From Devosia ginsengisoli (GTDB lineage: Bacteria > Pseudomonadota > Alphaproteobacteria > Rhizobiales > Devosiaceae): a DNA stretch of 64,000 nucleotides. The stretch's first letter is position 1. Each line of letters starts with the position of its first letter. The translations under genes were made by a program, and so were the position numbers. The notes below the pieces were generated by a model, which worked only from the letters and a program-made list of their open reading frames with translations, searched no databases and had not been told where the DNA came from. Location of the stretch: NCBI RefSeq assembly GCF_007859655.1, contig NZ_CP042304.1, positions 4,094,501 to 4,158,500 on the forward strand. The letters run 5' to 3'. Shown one piece after another: positions 25,483 through 33,908 of the stretch.

Positions 25483-26885
25483 TGCGCCGCCGACCTGAGA
25501 TAGGCGCCGATCGAGCGCTGCTCGACCGTGGGGAACGGACCGGTCCCGATATGCTCGACCAGCGCACCGTAATGCAGCGCATATTCCTTGCAGATGCCGT
25601 TGGCCCCGTCCTGGGTGAGCTTGGTCTGGATCTCGGCGCTCACCGCGGCGCCACCCGGCAGAAGGGCGACTTCATCGAGAAACGCGCCCTTGCCGGTGGC
25701 TGCGGCGACCGCTGCCTCATGCACCAGTTCGTGCCCTTTGTGCTTGCCCAGCGTTTCCCCGAGCCGCATCATGGCGTATTCGCCGAAGATGGCGCCATGC
25801 GACAACTCGAGATTTTCGCGCATGCGCAGCGTATCGAGATCAAGGTCGCGCGTCAGTGCTTCGGTGCGGACCAGGACATCCGAGATCGCGGCGATGACAT
25901 CCACCAGTCCATCCTCGAACAACTGGTTGGTGCTGCCATCGGATTCGTACGGGCGATGGGCCGAGGCCATCAGCATCCCCGCCAGGCTGTAGAGCCGGTT
26001 GCTGTTGGCGATGATGCCATAGCAATGCACGGGATTGATCTTTTGCGGCATGGTGGACGAACCGATTGAGCCTTCGAGCCGCTTCTCGCTCAGTTCGCCA
26101 TATTCCTCCGAGGAGGTCTGGTAGACCTCCTCGGCAATGCGGTGGCAGACCGAGGCCAAGAGGCTCAGCGCATTCACGTATTCGCATATATGGGTGCGGA
26201 TGGCGCGTGACGGGACAGCCATTTCGCCCATGCCCAGGCGGGCGGCGACGCGAGACTGGAATTCGGGGCCAATGGCGCCAAGCGCCGAATAGCAGCCCAC
26301 GGCGCCGCCTGCCATCACGGTAAAGCAACGCTGCCGGGCTTCGGCAAGGCGGTCGGCGGCCTGCAACAATTCCTCGATCCACACGGCGGCCTTGAAGCCG
26401 AAGGTGATCGGCACGGCATGGCGATAGTGGGTGCGTCCGGCCATCGGCGTGGCGGCATGGGCGCGGGCCAGGCGGCCCAGATGGGAAAGGATATCGCGCA
26501 GCAATCCGTCCAGCGTGCCCTGGGCGCGATGCGCCAGCAGCAGCAGGCCGGTCTGGATCACATTTTGCGTGGTGATGCCCCAATGGACATAGCCGCCATG
26601 AACCGGGCCGCACAGCCGTACCAGCTCGTTGATGAGCGGCATCAGGGGATGGCGCGTCGTACGATAGTCGGCATCGAGCCGCGCCGGATCGAGATGATCG
26701 TGGTGGCAATGGCTGGCAATGACATCGGCCGAAGCCGCCGGGATGATGCCCAGCTCACCCTGAGCCAGGGCTACGGCCTTTTCGATGTCTAGAAACGCCT
26801 GATACATCGCCTGCGGGGCGAAGGCCTCGCGCAGTCCACGAAAATCGAACTGCGACGACAGGGCGTCGTTGAATTCAGTACCCAT
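25479..26885 (-). CDS. Fumarase/aspartase superfamily lyase (argininosuccinate/adenylosuccinate lyase-like)
   Basis: The 468-residue enzyme has the superfamily's three conserved regions: WGITTQNVIQTG near 102-113, GRTHYRHAVPITFG at 150-163 (region with catalytic His), and the signature GSSTMPQKINP at 275-285 carrying the catalytic serine loop. The superfamily releases fumarate from N- or O-succinyl compounds, or isomerises carboxymuconate. The signature fits neither the housekeeping ASL (QKKNP) nor ADSL (HKRNP) pattern, and the gene is embedded in a transporter operon, so a role in breaking down an imported N-succinyl-like compound is likely (inferred). The ATG at 26885 is selected because an earlier start would overlap the binding-protein gene. 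Confidence 0.85.
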   Translation of the reverse strand: MGTEFNDALSSQFDFRGLREAFAPQAMYQAFLDIEKAVALAQGELGIIPAASADVIASHCHHDHLDPARLDADYRTTRHPLMPLINELVRLCGPVHGGYVHWGITTQNVIQTGLLLLAHRAQGTLDGLLRDILSHLGRLARAHAATPMAGRTHYRHAVPITFGFKAAVWIEELLQAADRLAEARQRCFTVMAGGAVGCYSALGAIGPEFQSRVAARLGMGEMAVPSRAIRTHICEYVNALSLLASVCHRIAEEVYQTSSEEYGELSEKRLEGSIGSSTMPQKINPVHCYGIIANSNRLYSLAGMLMASAHRPYESDGSTNQLFEDGLVDVIAAISDVLVRTEALTRDLDLDTLRMRENLELSHGAIFGEYAMMRLGETLGKHKGHELVHEAAVAAATGKGAFLDEVALLPGGAAVSAEIQTKLTQDGANGICKEYALHYGALVEHIGTGPFPTVEQRSIGAYLRSAAQ

Positions 26886-26908
26886 GTCCCGGAACTCTCT
26901 TGGGGAGA

Positions 26909-26936
26909 GGACAAGGCGGGGGAGACCGCCTTGTCC
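26909..26936 (-). terminator. Intra-operon hairpin between binding protein and lyase genes
   Basis: GGACAAGGCGG at 26909-26919 pairs perfectly with CCGCCTTGTCC at 26926-26936 around a six-base loop, eight bases past the binding-protein stop on the minus strand. There is no T run, so it is likely an mRNA-stabilising or partial-termination element, placed as in the ssu operon. Confidence 0.5.
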
Positions 26937-26943
26937 GACACAC

Positions 26944-28554
26944 TCACTGCTGGGGGTGAGCGGTATAGAAGATATTGGTGAGGTTGGCGTTGGGCTCGAA
27001 ATAGACGCCGTTGCCCACGGCCCACACGCCGAACTCGTGATAGAGCGGCACATAGCCATTGTCTTCGTAGACCTGGGCTGAAGCCTGGCCGATCAGCGCC
27101 TCGCGTTCCGCATCGTCCAGCGTCCGCTGCGCCTGGTGCAGCAGGTCGTCGGTGACAGGATTGGAGTAACGGCCACGGTTGGCTCCGCCTTCGCCCTTTT
27201 CGGTGTCGCGGGTTGCGGCCAGGTTGAGCATCAGGCTCAGCCCTTCGCCGGTATCCGCCGCGGCGCCACCCAGATAGAGGCTATATTCGTAGGCGCTGGC
27301 CTTTTCGAAATAGACGCTCTTGGGGAATGTCTCGAGCGTCACGTCGAGCCCGATCTGGGTAAGCATGGCCGCGACGGCCTGGGCCACCTGGGCGCCGTTG
27401 ACATAGCGGTCGGAAGGCGCGGTGAGCGTCAGCCCGAACCCATCGGGATAGCCGGCTTCCGCCAGTAGTTCGCGGGCCCGGTCGGGGTTGTAGAGATAGG
27501 GCTTGATGGCCGGATTGTGCCCGAAAACGCCACCGACGATCAGCTGGCTGGCGGGCTGTGCCATGCCGCCCATCACCACTTCGGCAATCTCGTCGCGGTT
27601 GATGGCCAGGTTCAGCGCCTGGCGGACCAGCGGGTCGAGATAGGGATTCTTGCCGTCGGTGCCGGTGACCTTGGGCGTGGTTTCCTGGCCCTGGTCGGCC
27701 AGCAGGAAGATCAGCAGCGTCGAGGGGGCCGAGGCGAGATAGAAGCGGTCATCGGCAGTGATGCTGTCGAGGCCGTTGATCGGCACTGCATTGATGACAT
27801 CGACCGATCCGCCCAACAGGGCTGCGATACGGGCGCTGTTGTCGGGCAGCGACTTGATGGTCACCGTGTCATAGCCCGCTGCCGTGCCGTAATAGCCGGC
27901 ATTCTTTTCCAGCACGATCTCCACGTCCGGCGTGAAAGTCTTGACCGTATAGTGGCCGATACCGGCCGAAATGCTGCCGTCGTTGAAGCCGTTGGTATTG
28001 AGCCAGTTGTCGTTGCCGCAGGTTTCCTCGTCATAGGCCAGGGTGAGGCCGGTCGGGTTTTCCACGATGCCGATATTGCTCAGGCTGCGCATCAGGTTGG
28101 GATCGGGCGCCTTGGTGGTGATGGTCACCTTGCCGTCGCCGGCATCACTCACGCTGGCAATGGTCGAGATGAAACTGGAATAGAGGCCCGGGCTTTCGGG
28201 CACGTTGCGGACGCGGCAGAGCGAATAGATAACGTCGTCGGCGCCCAGCGCATTGCCGTCGCCGAATTTGGCATTGGCCTCCAGCGTCAGCGACCAGGTC
28301 GTGTCGTCGATGATTTCCCAGGCACTGGCGAGGCGGGGCTCGAGCGCGCCATCGACGCCATTCGCATAGGCCAGGGCGTCCGAAATATTCTCGCGCAGGT
28401 CGAAGTTGAAGCCGGCGCGGTGGAAATGCGGGTCGGCCGACGTGGCGATGGCCGCCAGGCCAACCTTGAGTTCGGCCGCCGATGTCTGGATAGCGACCAG
28501 CGATGTTGCGGCCAGCAGGCTCCCGCCGATGGCTACGGATAATAGGCTCTTCAC
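26944..28554 (-). CDS. Family 5 extracellular solute-binding protein (DppA/OppA-like)
   Basis: The 536-residue protein has a Sec signal peptide (MKSLLSVAIGGSLLAATSL, cleavage near SAAEL). SBP_bac_5 features include the opening LKVGLAAIATSADPHFHRAGFNFDLRENISDALAYA, the DPNLMRSL loop, and LVRQALNLAINRDEIAEVVMGG. The usual second-lobe motif is YLYNPDRARELLAEAGYPDGF. The start codon is GTG at 28554-28552 with a strong GGGAGGA ribosome site. It is the first gene of the operon and is divergent from the LysR gene across a short operator region. Confidence 0.93.
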   Translation of the reverse strand: MKSLLSVAIGGSLLAATSLVAIQTSAAELKVGLAAIATSADPHFHRAGFNFDLRENISDALAYANGVDGALEPRLASAWEIIDDTTWSLTLEANAKFGDGNALGADDVIYSLCRVRNVPESPGLYSSFISTIASVSDAGDGKVTITTKAPDPNLMRSLSNIGIVENPTGLTLAYDEETCGNDNWLNTNGFNDGSISAGIGHYTVKTFTPDVEIVLEKNAGYYGTAAGYDTVTIKSLPDNSARIAALLGGSVDVINAVPINGLDSITADDRFYLASAPSTLLIFLLADQGQETTPKVTGTDGKNPYLDPLVRQALNLAINRDEIAEVVMGGMAQPASQLIVGGVFGHNPAIKPYLYNPDRARELLAEAGYPDGFGLTLTAPSDRYVNGAQVAQAVAAMLTQIGLDVTLETFPKSVYFEKASAYEYSLYLGGAAADTGEGLSLMLNLAATRDTEKGEGGANRGRYSNPVTDDLLHQAQRTLDDAEREALIGQASAQVYEDNGYVPLYHEFGVWAVGNGVYFEPNANLTNIFYTAHPQQ

Positions 28555-28642
28555 GTCATCCTCCCTTGATGCCCCTATGGGTCGTATTGCCGGGACGAAT
28601 AGGGCTTCGGCTCAGGGCAAAAAAGGCATTCTTTCTGCACAC

Positions 28643-28661
28643 GATTGAGTTTTTCTCAATC
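28643..28661. promoter_or_regulatory. Perfect 7-5-7 dyad in the dppA-like/LysR divergent region
   Basis: GATTGAG at 28643-28649 and CTCAATC at 28655-28661 are perfect inverted copies around TTTTT. The dyad contains the T-N11-A core expected for LysR-type operators and sits between the two divergent starts, about 46 bases from the LysR start and 89 from the binding-protein start. It is the natural binding site for the adjacent regulator. Confidence 0.6.
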
Positions 28662-28706
28662 ATTGTCTACCTTTCGGTCAAGGCATTTACCGGGAGGAAC
28701 GGGAAA

Positions 28707-29594
28707 GTGATTGAGCGGTCGGGCCGCATTCTGCCGCCGATGACGGCGCTGCCCGTTTTCGAGGCCGTCGGGCGCCGTCTCAGCGTGGCCAAGGCCGCCG
28801 AAGAGCTGCATCTGACGCCCGGCGCGGTCAGCCGGCAGGTGAACAACCTCGAGACATTCCTAGGGATCAAGCTGTTCGAGCGCGCTCACCGCCGCATGGC
28901 CTTCACGGCTGCCGGCGAAGCCTATTGGGCCAAGATCCATGCCGCTTTGGGCGAGGTCCGTGAGGCAACAAGAACCGTATCGGCCGATGCTGATCGCGGG
29001 CCGCTGATCATCGCGGCGCCGCGCATGTTCCTGCAGAAATATGTCATGCCCACCCTCGGAGGGCTCTATGCTCGGCATCCCGATATGGCCGTGAATTTCG
29101 TGGCCAGCGCCGACAATATCGTGGCGCCGGACGGGGCGATTGCCATCAGTCCGAAGCCAAAGCCCGGCTTCATCATCGACATCCTCGCCGATGCTGACCT
29201 GTCGCCGGTCTGCAGTCCCGCCTACCTGAAGGAAGCGCCACCCCTGCGCACGCCCGACGACCTGGAACATCATACGCTGCTGCGGTCAGCGGAATATGTC
29301 CGGAACTGGGAGCGCTGGCTGGGCGAACGCGCCCAGCGCGTCTTTTCCGTGGCGCGCTGCATCGACTTTGAAAGCCCGGGTCTCGAACTCACCGGTGCAG
29401 CCGAAGGCCTGGGCATCGCCATTGTCCGCCTGTCGCTGGTGCGGGAAGAAATCGCGTCAGGCCGCCTGATCGCCTTGTTCACGGAAGAAACGGTGCATGA
29501 ACATTACACCTTCATGTTCGCCGAACTGAAACTGCGCTCGGCCCGTTTCCGAAATTTCAGAACCTGGCTGCGCGATACGGTGAGGGTTCACTAA
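28707..29594 (+). CDS. LysR-family transcriptional regulator, GcvA-like
   Basis: The 295-residue protein has an N-terminal winged helix (ALPVFEAVGRRLSVAKAAEELHLTPGAVSRQVNNLETFLGIKLFERAHRRMAFTAAG). The GAVSRQVNNLE recognition helix and PP-TALP opening are typical of the GcvA/AmpR subgroup. The C-terminal effector domain follows from about residue 95. The GTG at 28707 is chosen as start because GGGAGGA at 28692-28698 is ideally placed; an ATG at 28740 is a weaker alternative. Divergent orientation from the dipeptide-type operon implies it controls that operon. Confidence 0.92.
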   Translation: MIERSGRILPPMTALPVFEAVGRRLSVAKAAEELHLTPGAVSRQVNNLETFLGIKLFERAHRRMAFTAAGEAYWAKIHAALGEVREATRTVSADADRGPLIIAAPRMFLQKYVMPTLGGLYARHPDMAVNFVASADNIVAPDGAIAISPKPKPGFIIDILADADLSPVCSPAYLKEAPPLRTPDDLEHHTLLRSAEYVRNWERWLGERAQRVFSVARCIDFESPGLELTGAAEGLGIAIVRLSLVREEIASGRLIALFTEETVHEHYTFMFAELKLRSARFRNFRTWLRDTVRVH

Positions 29595-29615
29595 CCCGGC
29601 GCAGTCGGCGCCGGG
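29595..29615. terminator. GC-rich hairpin between convergent LysR and MalK-like genes
   Basis: CCCGGCGC (29595-29602) and GCGCCGGG (29608-29615) form a perfect eight-base stem with a five-base loop right after the LysR stop. No T run follows on either strand, so termination may be inefficient. The same stem arms occur after the GntR gene at 57783-57803. Confidence 0.4.
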
Positions 29616-29628
29616 CAAAGGCGAGGCA

Positions 29629-30684
29629 TCAGATGCGGCGGGTCGTTGCCTTGTCGAAGAGGTGCACCTTATCCATGACCGGCTGGACGAAAATGCGCGA
29701 GCCTGCCGCGATGTCGACGCGGTCACGGATATTGACCACGATTGGGGTGTCACCCAGCCTGCCGAAGATTACCGTGTCCGAGCCCGTGGGTTCCACCACG
29801 TCGGCGTTAATGGGAATCCCGCTATCGGCCAGCACCAGATGCTCGGGCCTGATGCCATAATGTACGGCGCTGAGCGCGCCGGCGCGCTGGCGCAGGGCAT
29901 CGGGCACCGGCAGGAAGATTTCGCCGTGCTGCACGCCATCTTCGGTCAGCGCGCCCTCCAGGATATTCATGGCCGGGCTGCCGATGAACTGCGCGACGAA
30001 GACATTGGCCGGCGCATCGTAGAGGTCGAGCGGTGGCCCGACCTGTTCGACCAGCCCGTCCTTGAGCACGACGATTTTGTCGGCCATGGTCATGGCCTCG
30101 ATCTGGTCGTGCGTTACATAGATCGTGGTGGTGCGCAGGCGTTGATGCAGCGCCTTGATCTCGACACGCATCTGCACGCGCAGCTTGGCATCGAGGTTGG
30201 AGAGCGGCTCGTCGAACAGAAAGACCTGCGGATCGCGCACGATAGCGCGGCCCATGGCGACGCGCTGGCGCTGCCCGCCCGAGAGCTGGCGGGGATAGCG
30301 ATCAAGCAGATGCTCGAGCCCCAGCGTCTCCGCGGCGGCATTGACACGCTGATCGGTCTCGGCCTTCGGAGCCTTACGCAGGGAGAGTGAGAACCCCATA
30401 TTCTCGCGCACGGTCAGGTGCGGATAGAGCGCGTAGCTCTGGAACACCATGGCGATATCGCGATCCTTGGAGGCGACCTCGTTGACCACGCGATCCCCGA
30501 TGATCACGTCGCCGGAGCTGATTTCCTCGAGCCCCGCGATCATGCGCAGCAGGGTGGACTTGCCGCAGCCCGACGGGCCGATGAGAATGACGAATTCGCC
30601 ATCGGCAATATCCACATCGACACCCTTGATGATCTGGGTGGTGCCAAAGGATTTGGTGACGTTCCTGAGCGAAACGGATGACAT
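29629..30684 (-). CDS. CUT1-type sugar ABC transporter ATP-binding protein (UgpC/MalK-like)
   Basis: The 351-residue ATPase shows Walker [20 protein letters not shown] near residue 36, Q-loop [16 protein letters not shown], signature [19 protein letters not shown], Walker [17 protein letters not shown] and switch [19 protein letters not shown]-like regulatory tail contains [12 protein letters not shown] and YGIRPEHL. This is the universal CUT1 motor of sugar, polyol and glycerol-3-phosphate importers. It is the last gene in the operon running from 34803 leftward. Ribosome site GGAG precedes the ATG. Confidence 0.94.
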   Translation of the reverse strand: MSSVSLRNVTKSFGTTQIIKGVDVDIADGEFVILIGPSGCGKSTLLRMIAGLEEISSGDVIIGDRVVNEVASKDRDIAMVFQSYALYPHLTVRENMGFSLSLRKAPKAETDQRVNAAAETLGLEHLLDRYPRQLSGGQRQRVAMGRAIVRDPQVFLFDEPLSNLDAKLRVQMRVEIKALHQRLRTTTIYVTHDQIEAMTMADKIVVLKDGLVEQVGPPLDLYDAPANVFVAQFIGSPAMNILEGALTEDGVQHGEIFLPVPDALRQRAGALSAVHYGIRPEHLVLADSGIPINADVVEPTGSDTVIFGRLGDTPIVVNIRDRVDIAAGSRIFVQPVMDKVHLFDKATTRRI

Positions 30685-30702
30685 GGCAAACTCCGGGCCT
30701 AG

Positions 30703-31830
30703 CTAGGCGATGAGATGACTGCGCAGAATCTGTTGGTCGAGGCTGACGCCCAGGCCGGGTGACTGGGGCACGAGCACCTGCCCGTCCTCCAATTGCGTGG
30801 AATCGCCGACCAGCGGCTGGCACAGCGCGGTGCGCAGCGGATTGTCGAACACCATGCATTCGAAGGTGCGGAAACTTTCGGCCGCCGCCGCCAGATGCAG
30901 GCTCGCCGCCACGCAGATGCCGCCCGACCAGCCGACATGCGGCGCATAGGCGACATGGTGGGCTGCAGCCAGTTCGGCGATCCGCCAGGTTTCGGTGATG
31001 CCGCCAGACCGGGTCACGTCGGGCTGGATCATGCCCAGACTGCGGTCAGACAGGGAATCCAGCGCCTCGCCGGCGACGAAGTCGCTCTCGCCCGCCGCGA
31101 CGCGAATGGGCAGATGTCGCGCCAATTGGCGATACCCCTCCCGGTCCTGCGGCACGATCGGCTCTTCGAAGAAATCATAGCCGAGATCAGCCAGGGCACG
31201 GCCGACCTGCAGGGCCTCGGGCAGGTCATAAGCCCAATTGGCGTCGACACCGAGGAGGGCATCGGGCGCCAGCCGGCGCACCAGGCGCGCCCGTTCGATG
31301 GCCTCGGGCACATCGCGGCCGAGTTTCACCTTGATCTCACGGAAGCCGAGCTTGAGCACATGGGCGACTTCCGCCTCCACGGTCGCATCGTCCAGCCAGT
31401 TGATGGATGACGCATAGGCGCGTACGCGCTCGCGCCCCATGCCGCCTAGCAGCTTGTGCACCGGCACGCCGGCCGCCTTGCCGGCAATATCCCAGAGCGC
31501 GATGTCGATGGCCGCGATGGCCTCGACGATCTGCCCGCCGGGCCGTCCGGTCAGGGTGGACCGCATGAGCTTCCAAAGCCGCCGCCGGTCCTGTGCGTCC
31601 TGGCCGATCAGGCGCGGCACCAATGCATCGGTGATGAAGCGTGCATAACCGGCGGCACCACTGCGGGCCAGTGCCTCGCCGATGCCGACAATGCCATCGC
31701 TGGTCTCGACCTCGACCACGACGATTTCGAGTGCCTCCCACAGCGCTTGCGAAGTCTTCTGGGCCTTGGGCAGGCGGACGCGCAGGGGGTGGATGCGGAC
31801 CTCGCGAATGACAAGAGGTGTGTAAGCCAT
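30703..31830 (-). CDS. Enolase-superfamily enzyme, mandelate racemase/muconate lactonising type
   Basis: The 375-residue protein has the capping domain (residues 1-130) and the barrel. Candidate catalytic Lys in IKVKLG is K167 or K169. Metal ligands are D196 (GVDANW), E222/E223 (FEEP) and E248 (GESDF). D271 and H298 (YAPHVGWSG) form the usual His/Asp dyad. The presence of both Lys and His acid-base groups fits the mandelate racemase subgroup, whose members dehydrate sugar acids or epimerise substrates. Operon membership with a CUT1 importer suggests sugar-acid catabolism; the exact substrate is unknown. Ten bases separate it from the upstream small gene. Confidence 0.92.
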   Translation of the reverse strand: MAYTPLVIREVRIHPLRVRLPKAQKTSQALWEALEIVVVEVETSDGIVGIGEALARSGAAGYARFITDALVPRLIGQDAQDRRRLWKLMRSTLTGRPGGQIVEAIAAIDIALWDIAGKAAGVPVHKLLGGMGRERVRAYASSINWLDDATVEAEVAHVLKLGFREIKVKLGRDVPEAIERARLVRRLAPDALLGVDANWAYDLPEALQVGRALADLGYDFFEEPIVPQDREGYRQLARHLPIRVAAGESDFVAGEALDSLSDRSLGMIQPDVTRSGGITETWRIAELAAAHHVAYAPHVGWSGGICVAASLHLAAAAESFRTFECMVFDNPLRTALCQPLVGDSTQLEDGQVLVPQSPGLGVSLDQQILRSHLIA

Positions 31831-31839
31831 GGTTATCGT

Positions 31840-32172
31840 TCAGCTCTTGAGATGGAGGGTGACGAGAACCCGCAGGGAACTGCCTTCATCGAAGTCGCAG
31901 GCGAGGCGTAGCCAGTTGCCGAACTGGCTGACCCGAGCGAAGGCAATGGCGTCGCGTTCGGCCGGCAGCTCGAAACTGGTGCCTTCGCGCACCCAGCGCA
32001 TACCGTCGGGGGAGATTTCGACATGGGCGCGGCCGGGCTTGCCGACCGGCGGCTTGAGGGCCCGCACGAAGATCACGGCGGTTTCGGCCCAGCCAGCCTC
32101 ATAGGGTTCGCTGGTTGCGGCGTCGGACCAGTCCACGTTCCGTGTGACGATTGCGGTAGTGCTCATGCGCAT
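31840..32172 (-). CDS. Hypothetical protein, 110 residues, between DUF6772-like and enolase-superfamily genes
   Basis: The small protein has no signal peptide or membrane helix. It looks mostly beta-strand (AVIFVRALKP, AHVEISPDGMRWVREG, NWLRLACDFDEGSSLRVLVTLHLKS), resembling a compact beta-sandwich; no catalytic motif is evident. The start at 32172 is picked because the TGATG overlap with the upstream stop is preceded by GGGGGA. A downstream ATG at 32166 is also possible. Its position between two enzyme/unknown genes in a sugar-importer operon suggests an accessory role in handling the same substrate. I do not recognise the family. Confidence 0.7.
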   Translation of the reverse strand: MRMSTTAIVTRNVDWSDAATSEPYEAGWAETAVIFVRALKPPVGKPGRAHVEISPDGMRWVREGTSFELPAERDAIAFARVSQFGNWLRLACDFDEGSSLRVLVTLHLKS

Positions 32173-33050
32173 CAGAAGTCCCCCGAAAGGCAGACGGAGT
32201 CGAGATAGACGAAGGCGCGCTTGTCGGTATCCGTCTCGGCGAAGAAAGCGACGTTCAGCATGCACCAGAGGTTCTTCATCGCCGGAATGCGGAGGGAGTC
32301 GAAACCGGAGACGTCGAAGACGCGGTCATTGCACTGGAAATGCGTGCACTGCATCGCGGCAAGATCGAAATCGAAGCGGATATAGTGCCAGTTCACCTTG
32401 GTGGGGATTTCGTTGTAGCACAGGCGCTGTCCGCCCCCTTCGAGGTCCTCCCAGCCATCGGGCGCCAAGTGATAATGCGAGATGGTCTTGTTGTCGTTGC
32501 CAATGGGGACGATGGGCACGGCCTGGCGCTTGAACTGCCACTTCTGCACATGCTCGCCATCCTTGGCATTGAGGAAGCGCATATGCGGCATGACGCGCTC
32601 GCTGACCGGCCCTGAAGTGTCGCTGCCTTGCAGGTCGAACAGGAAGCCGAAGGAGCGGATATCGGTCTCGGAGAGCTTGAGCTCGTTCGCCTCGGGCTTG
32701 AACGTCACATAGGCTTCGAGGCGGATCGGGCCTGCCTTGCGGAAGGTCAGCCTCTTGATCGCGACATTCTGCGCGCCGGCCCGCGGGGCGGTCGCGACCT
32801 TCAGCACGTAGTCACCATCGACGCCACCATGCGAGCCCGAATCCCAACTGCCGATGGTGGAGAGCATGGGCGCGCTGTGCTGGGCATAGCCCGGCAGCAT
32901 GGCGTCGAGATCTTCCTCGTAATTGCCGACCAGTTGCGTCCAGCCGCAGAAGCCGCAGTCGAAATCATCGAGGCAGATGATGCGGGGCAGGGGGTCGAAC
33001 CGGCTCAAGGCCGCATCATCGGCAGCGCCGCTGCGCAGATTGGGACGCAT
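32172..33050 (-). CDS. Uncharacterised protein, possibly DUF6772 family
   Basis: The 292-residue protein lacks a signal peptide and is rich in beta strands and aromatics. Examples are CLDDFDCGFCGWTQLVGNYE near 25-45, SWDSGSHGGVDGDYVLKVAT, GPIRLEAYVTFKPE and KVNWHYIRFDFDLAAMQCTHFQCNDRVFD. The pattern resembles concanavalin-like or carbohydrate-binding folds, and a DUF6772 assignment is my best guess from memory. Six cysteines occur, with DCGFCGW notable. The gene follows the second permease by 30 bases with an AAGGAG ribosome site. It is co-transcribed with an enolase-superfamily enzyme, so recognition or processing of a sugar-like substrate is possible (inferred). Confidence 0.7.
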   Translation of the reverse strand: MRPNLRSGAADDAALSRFDPLPRIICLDDFDCGFCGWTQLVGNYEEDLDAMLPGYAQHSAPMLSTIGSWDSGSHGGVDGDYVLKVATAPRAGAQNVAIKRLTFRKAGPIRLEAYVTFKPEANELKLSETDIRSFGFLFDLQGSDTSGPVSERVMPHMRFLNAKDGEHVQKWQFKRQAVPIVPIGNDNKTISHYHLAPDGWEDLEGGGQRLCYNEIPTKVNWHYIRFDFDLAAMQCTHFQCNDRVFDVSGFDSLRIPAMKNLWCMLNVAFFAETDTDKRAFVYLDSVCLSGDF

Positions 33051-33080
33051 GAAACAAAACTCCTTGGTCGATATGGCGGC

Positions 33081-33908
33081 CTAGCCCTTGGTCGCGCCGG
33101 CGGTGAGGCCGGCCACCAGGTGCTTTTGAGCGAGAATGACGAAGATCAGCACGGGCAGCAGTTGCACGGTGGAGGCCGCGAACAGCACGCCCCATTCCAC
33201 GCCTTCAACAGCGCCGTACATTTCCGAGATCACCAGCGGTGCGGTCTTGGCATTGGTGGTGGTGAAGATGAAGGCGAAGAGGAACTCGTTCCAGGCGAAG
33301 ACGATGACGAAGACGGCCACCGCCACCATGCCCTGGGCCGAGAGCGGAAAGATGATCCGGCGCAGAATCTGCATGCGGGTCGCCCCGTCGATATGGGCGG
33401 CCTCGTCCAGCTCGCGCGGAATCTGATCCATGAAGGTGCGCATGACCAGCGTGCCCAGCGACACGAAGAAGGTCGCATAGAGCACCATCAGCAGGATGTG
33501 CGTGTCGTTGAGGCGCAGCATGTTGACCGCCGGAAACAGCGGCAGGGTGATGACGATGGGCGGGATCAGCCGGATGAAGATCAGAAAGAACGCGCTGAAG
33601 GACAGCAGCGGATTGCGGAAGCGCGAATAGGCGTAGCCGGCCAGCGCGCTGGTGACGACGGCCAGCACCGTCGCGCCGATGGTTATGATCGCGCTGTTGA
33701 TCAGCCCGTGGAAGAAGTCACCCCAATTGGTCCACAGCGTCAGGTAGTTGTTGAAGGTCGGCTCGAAAAACAGGCGCGGCGGCGCGGCAAAGATGTCGCG
33801 GTCGGCCTTGAACGAGGACACCACGATCATCAGGATCGGTACCAGCGACCAGATCAGCACCACGGCGACGGAAAGCGTCTTGAGCAGGTTTGTGACGAGC
33901 TTAGGCAT
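33081..33908 (-). CDS. CUT1-type sugar ABC permease (MalG-like)
   Basis: The 275-residue permease has an N-terminal helix, the MalG-type opening of the soluble loop with SSFKADRDIFAAPPRLFFEPTFNNYL, and the coupling loop RELDEAAHIDGATRMQILRRIIFPLSAQGMVAVAVFVIVFAWNEFLFAF. About six membrane segments. The ATG at 33908 overlaps the end of the upstream permease by eight bases; a TTG nine bases earlier is an alternative. Pairs with the MalF-like permease. Confidence 0.94.
   Translation of the reverse strand: MPKLVTNLLKTLSVAVVLIWSLVPILMIVVSSFKADRDIFAAPPRLFFEPTFNNYLTLWTNWGDFFHGLINSAIITIGATVLAVVTSALAGYAYSRFRNPLLSFSAFFLIFIRLIPPIVITLPLFPAVNMLRLNDTHILLMVLYATFFVSLGTLVMRTFMDQIPRELDEAAHIDGATRMQILRRIIFPLSAQGMVAVAVFVIVFAWNEFLFAFIFTTTNAKTAPLVISEMYGAVEGVEWGVLFAASTVQLLPVLIFVILAQKHLVAGLTAGATKG

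Noticed and set aside
25479..27059. A longer lyase starting at 27059
   Set aside because: The added codons overlap the end of the binding-protein gene and the hairpin at 26909-26936 and do not resemble the family N-terminus.
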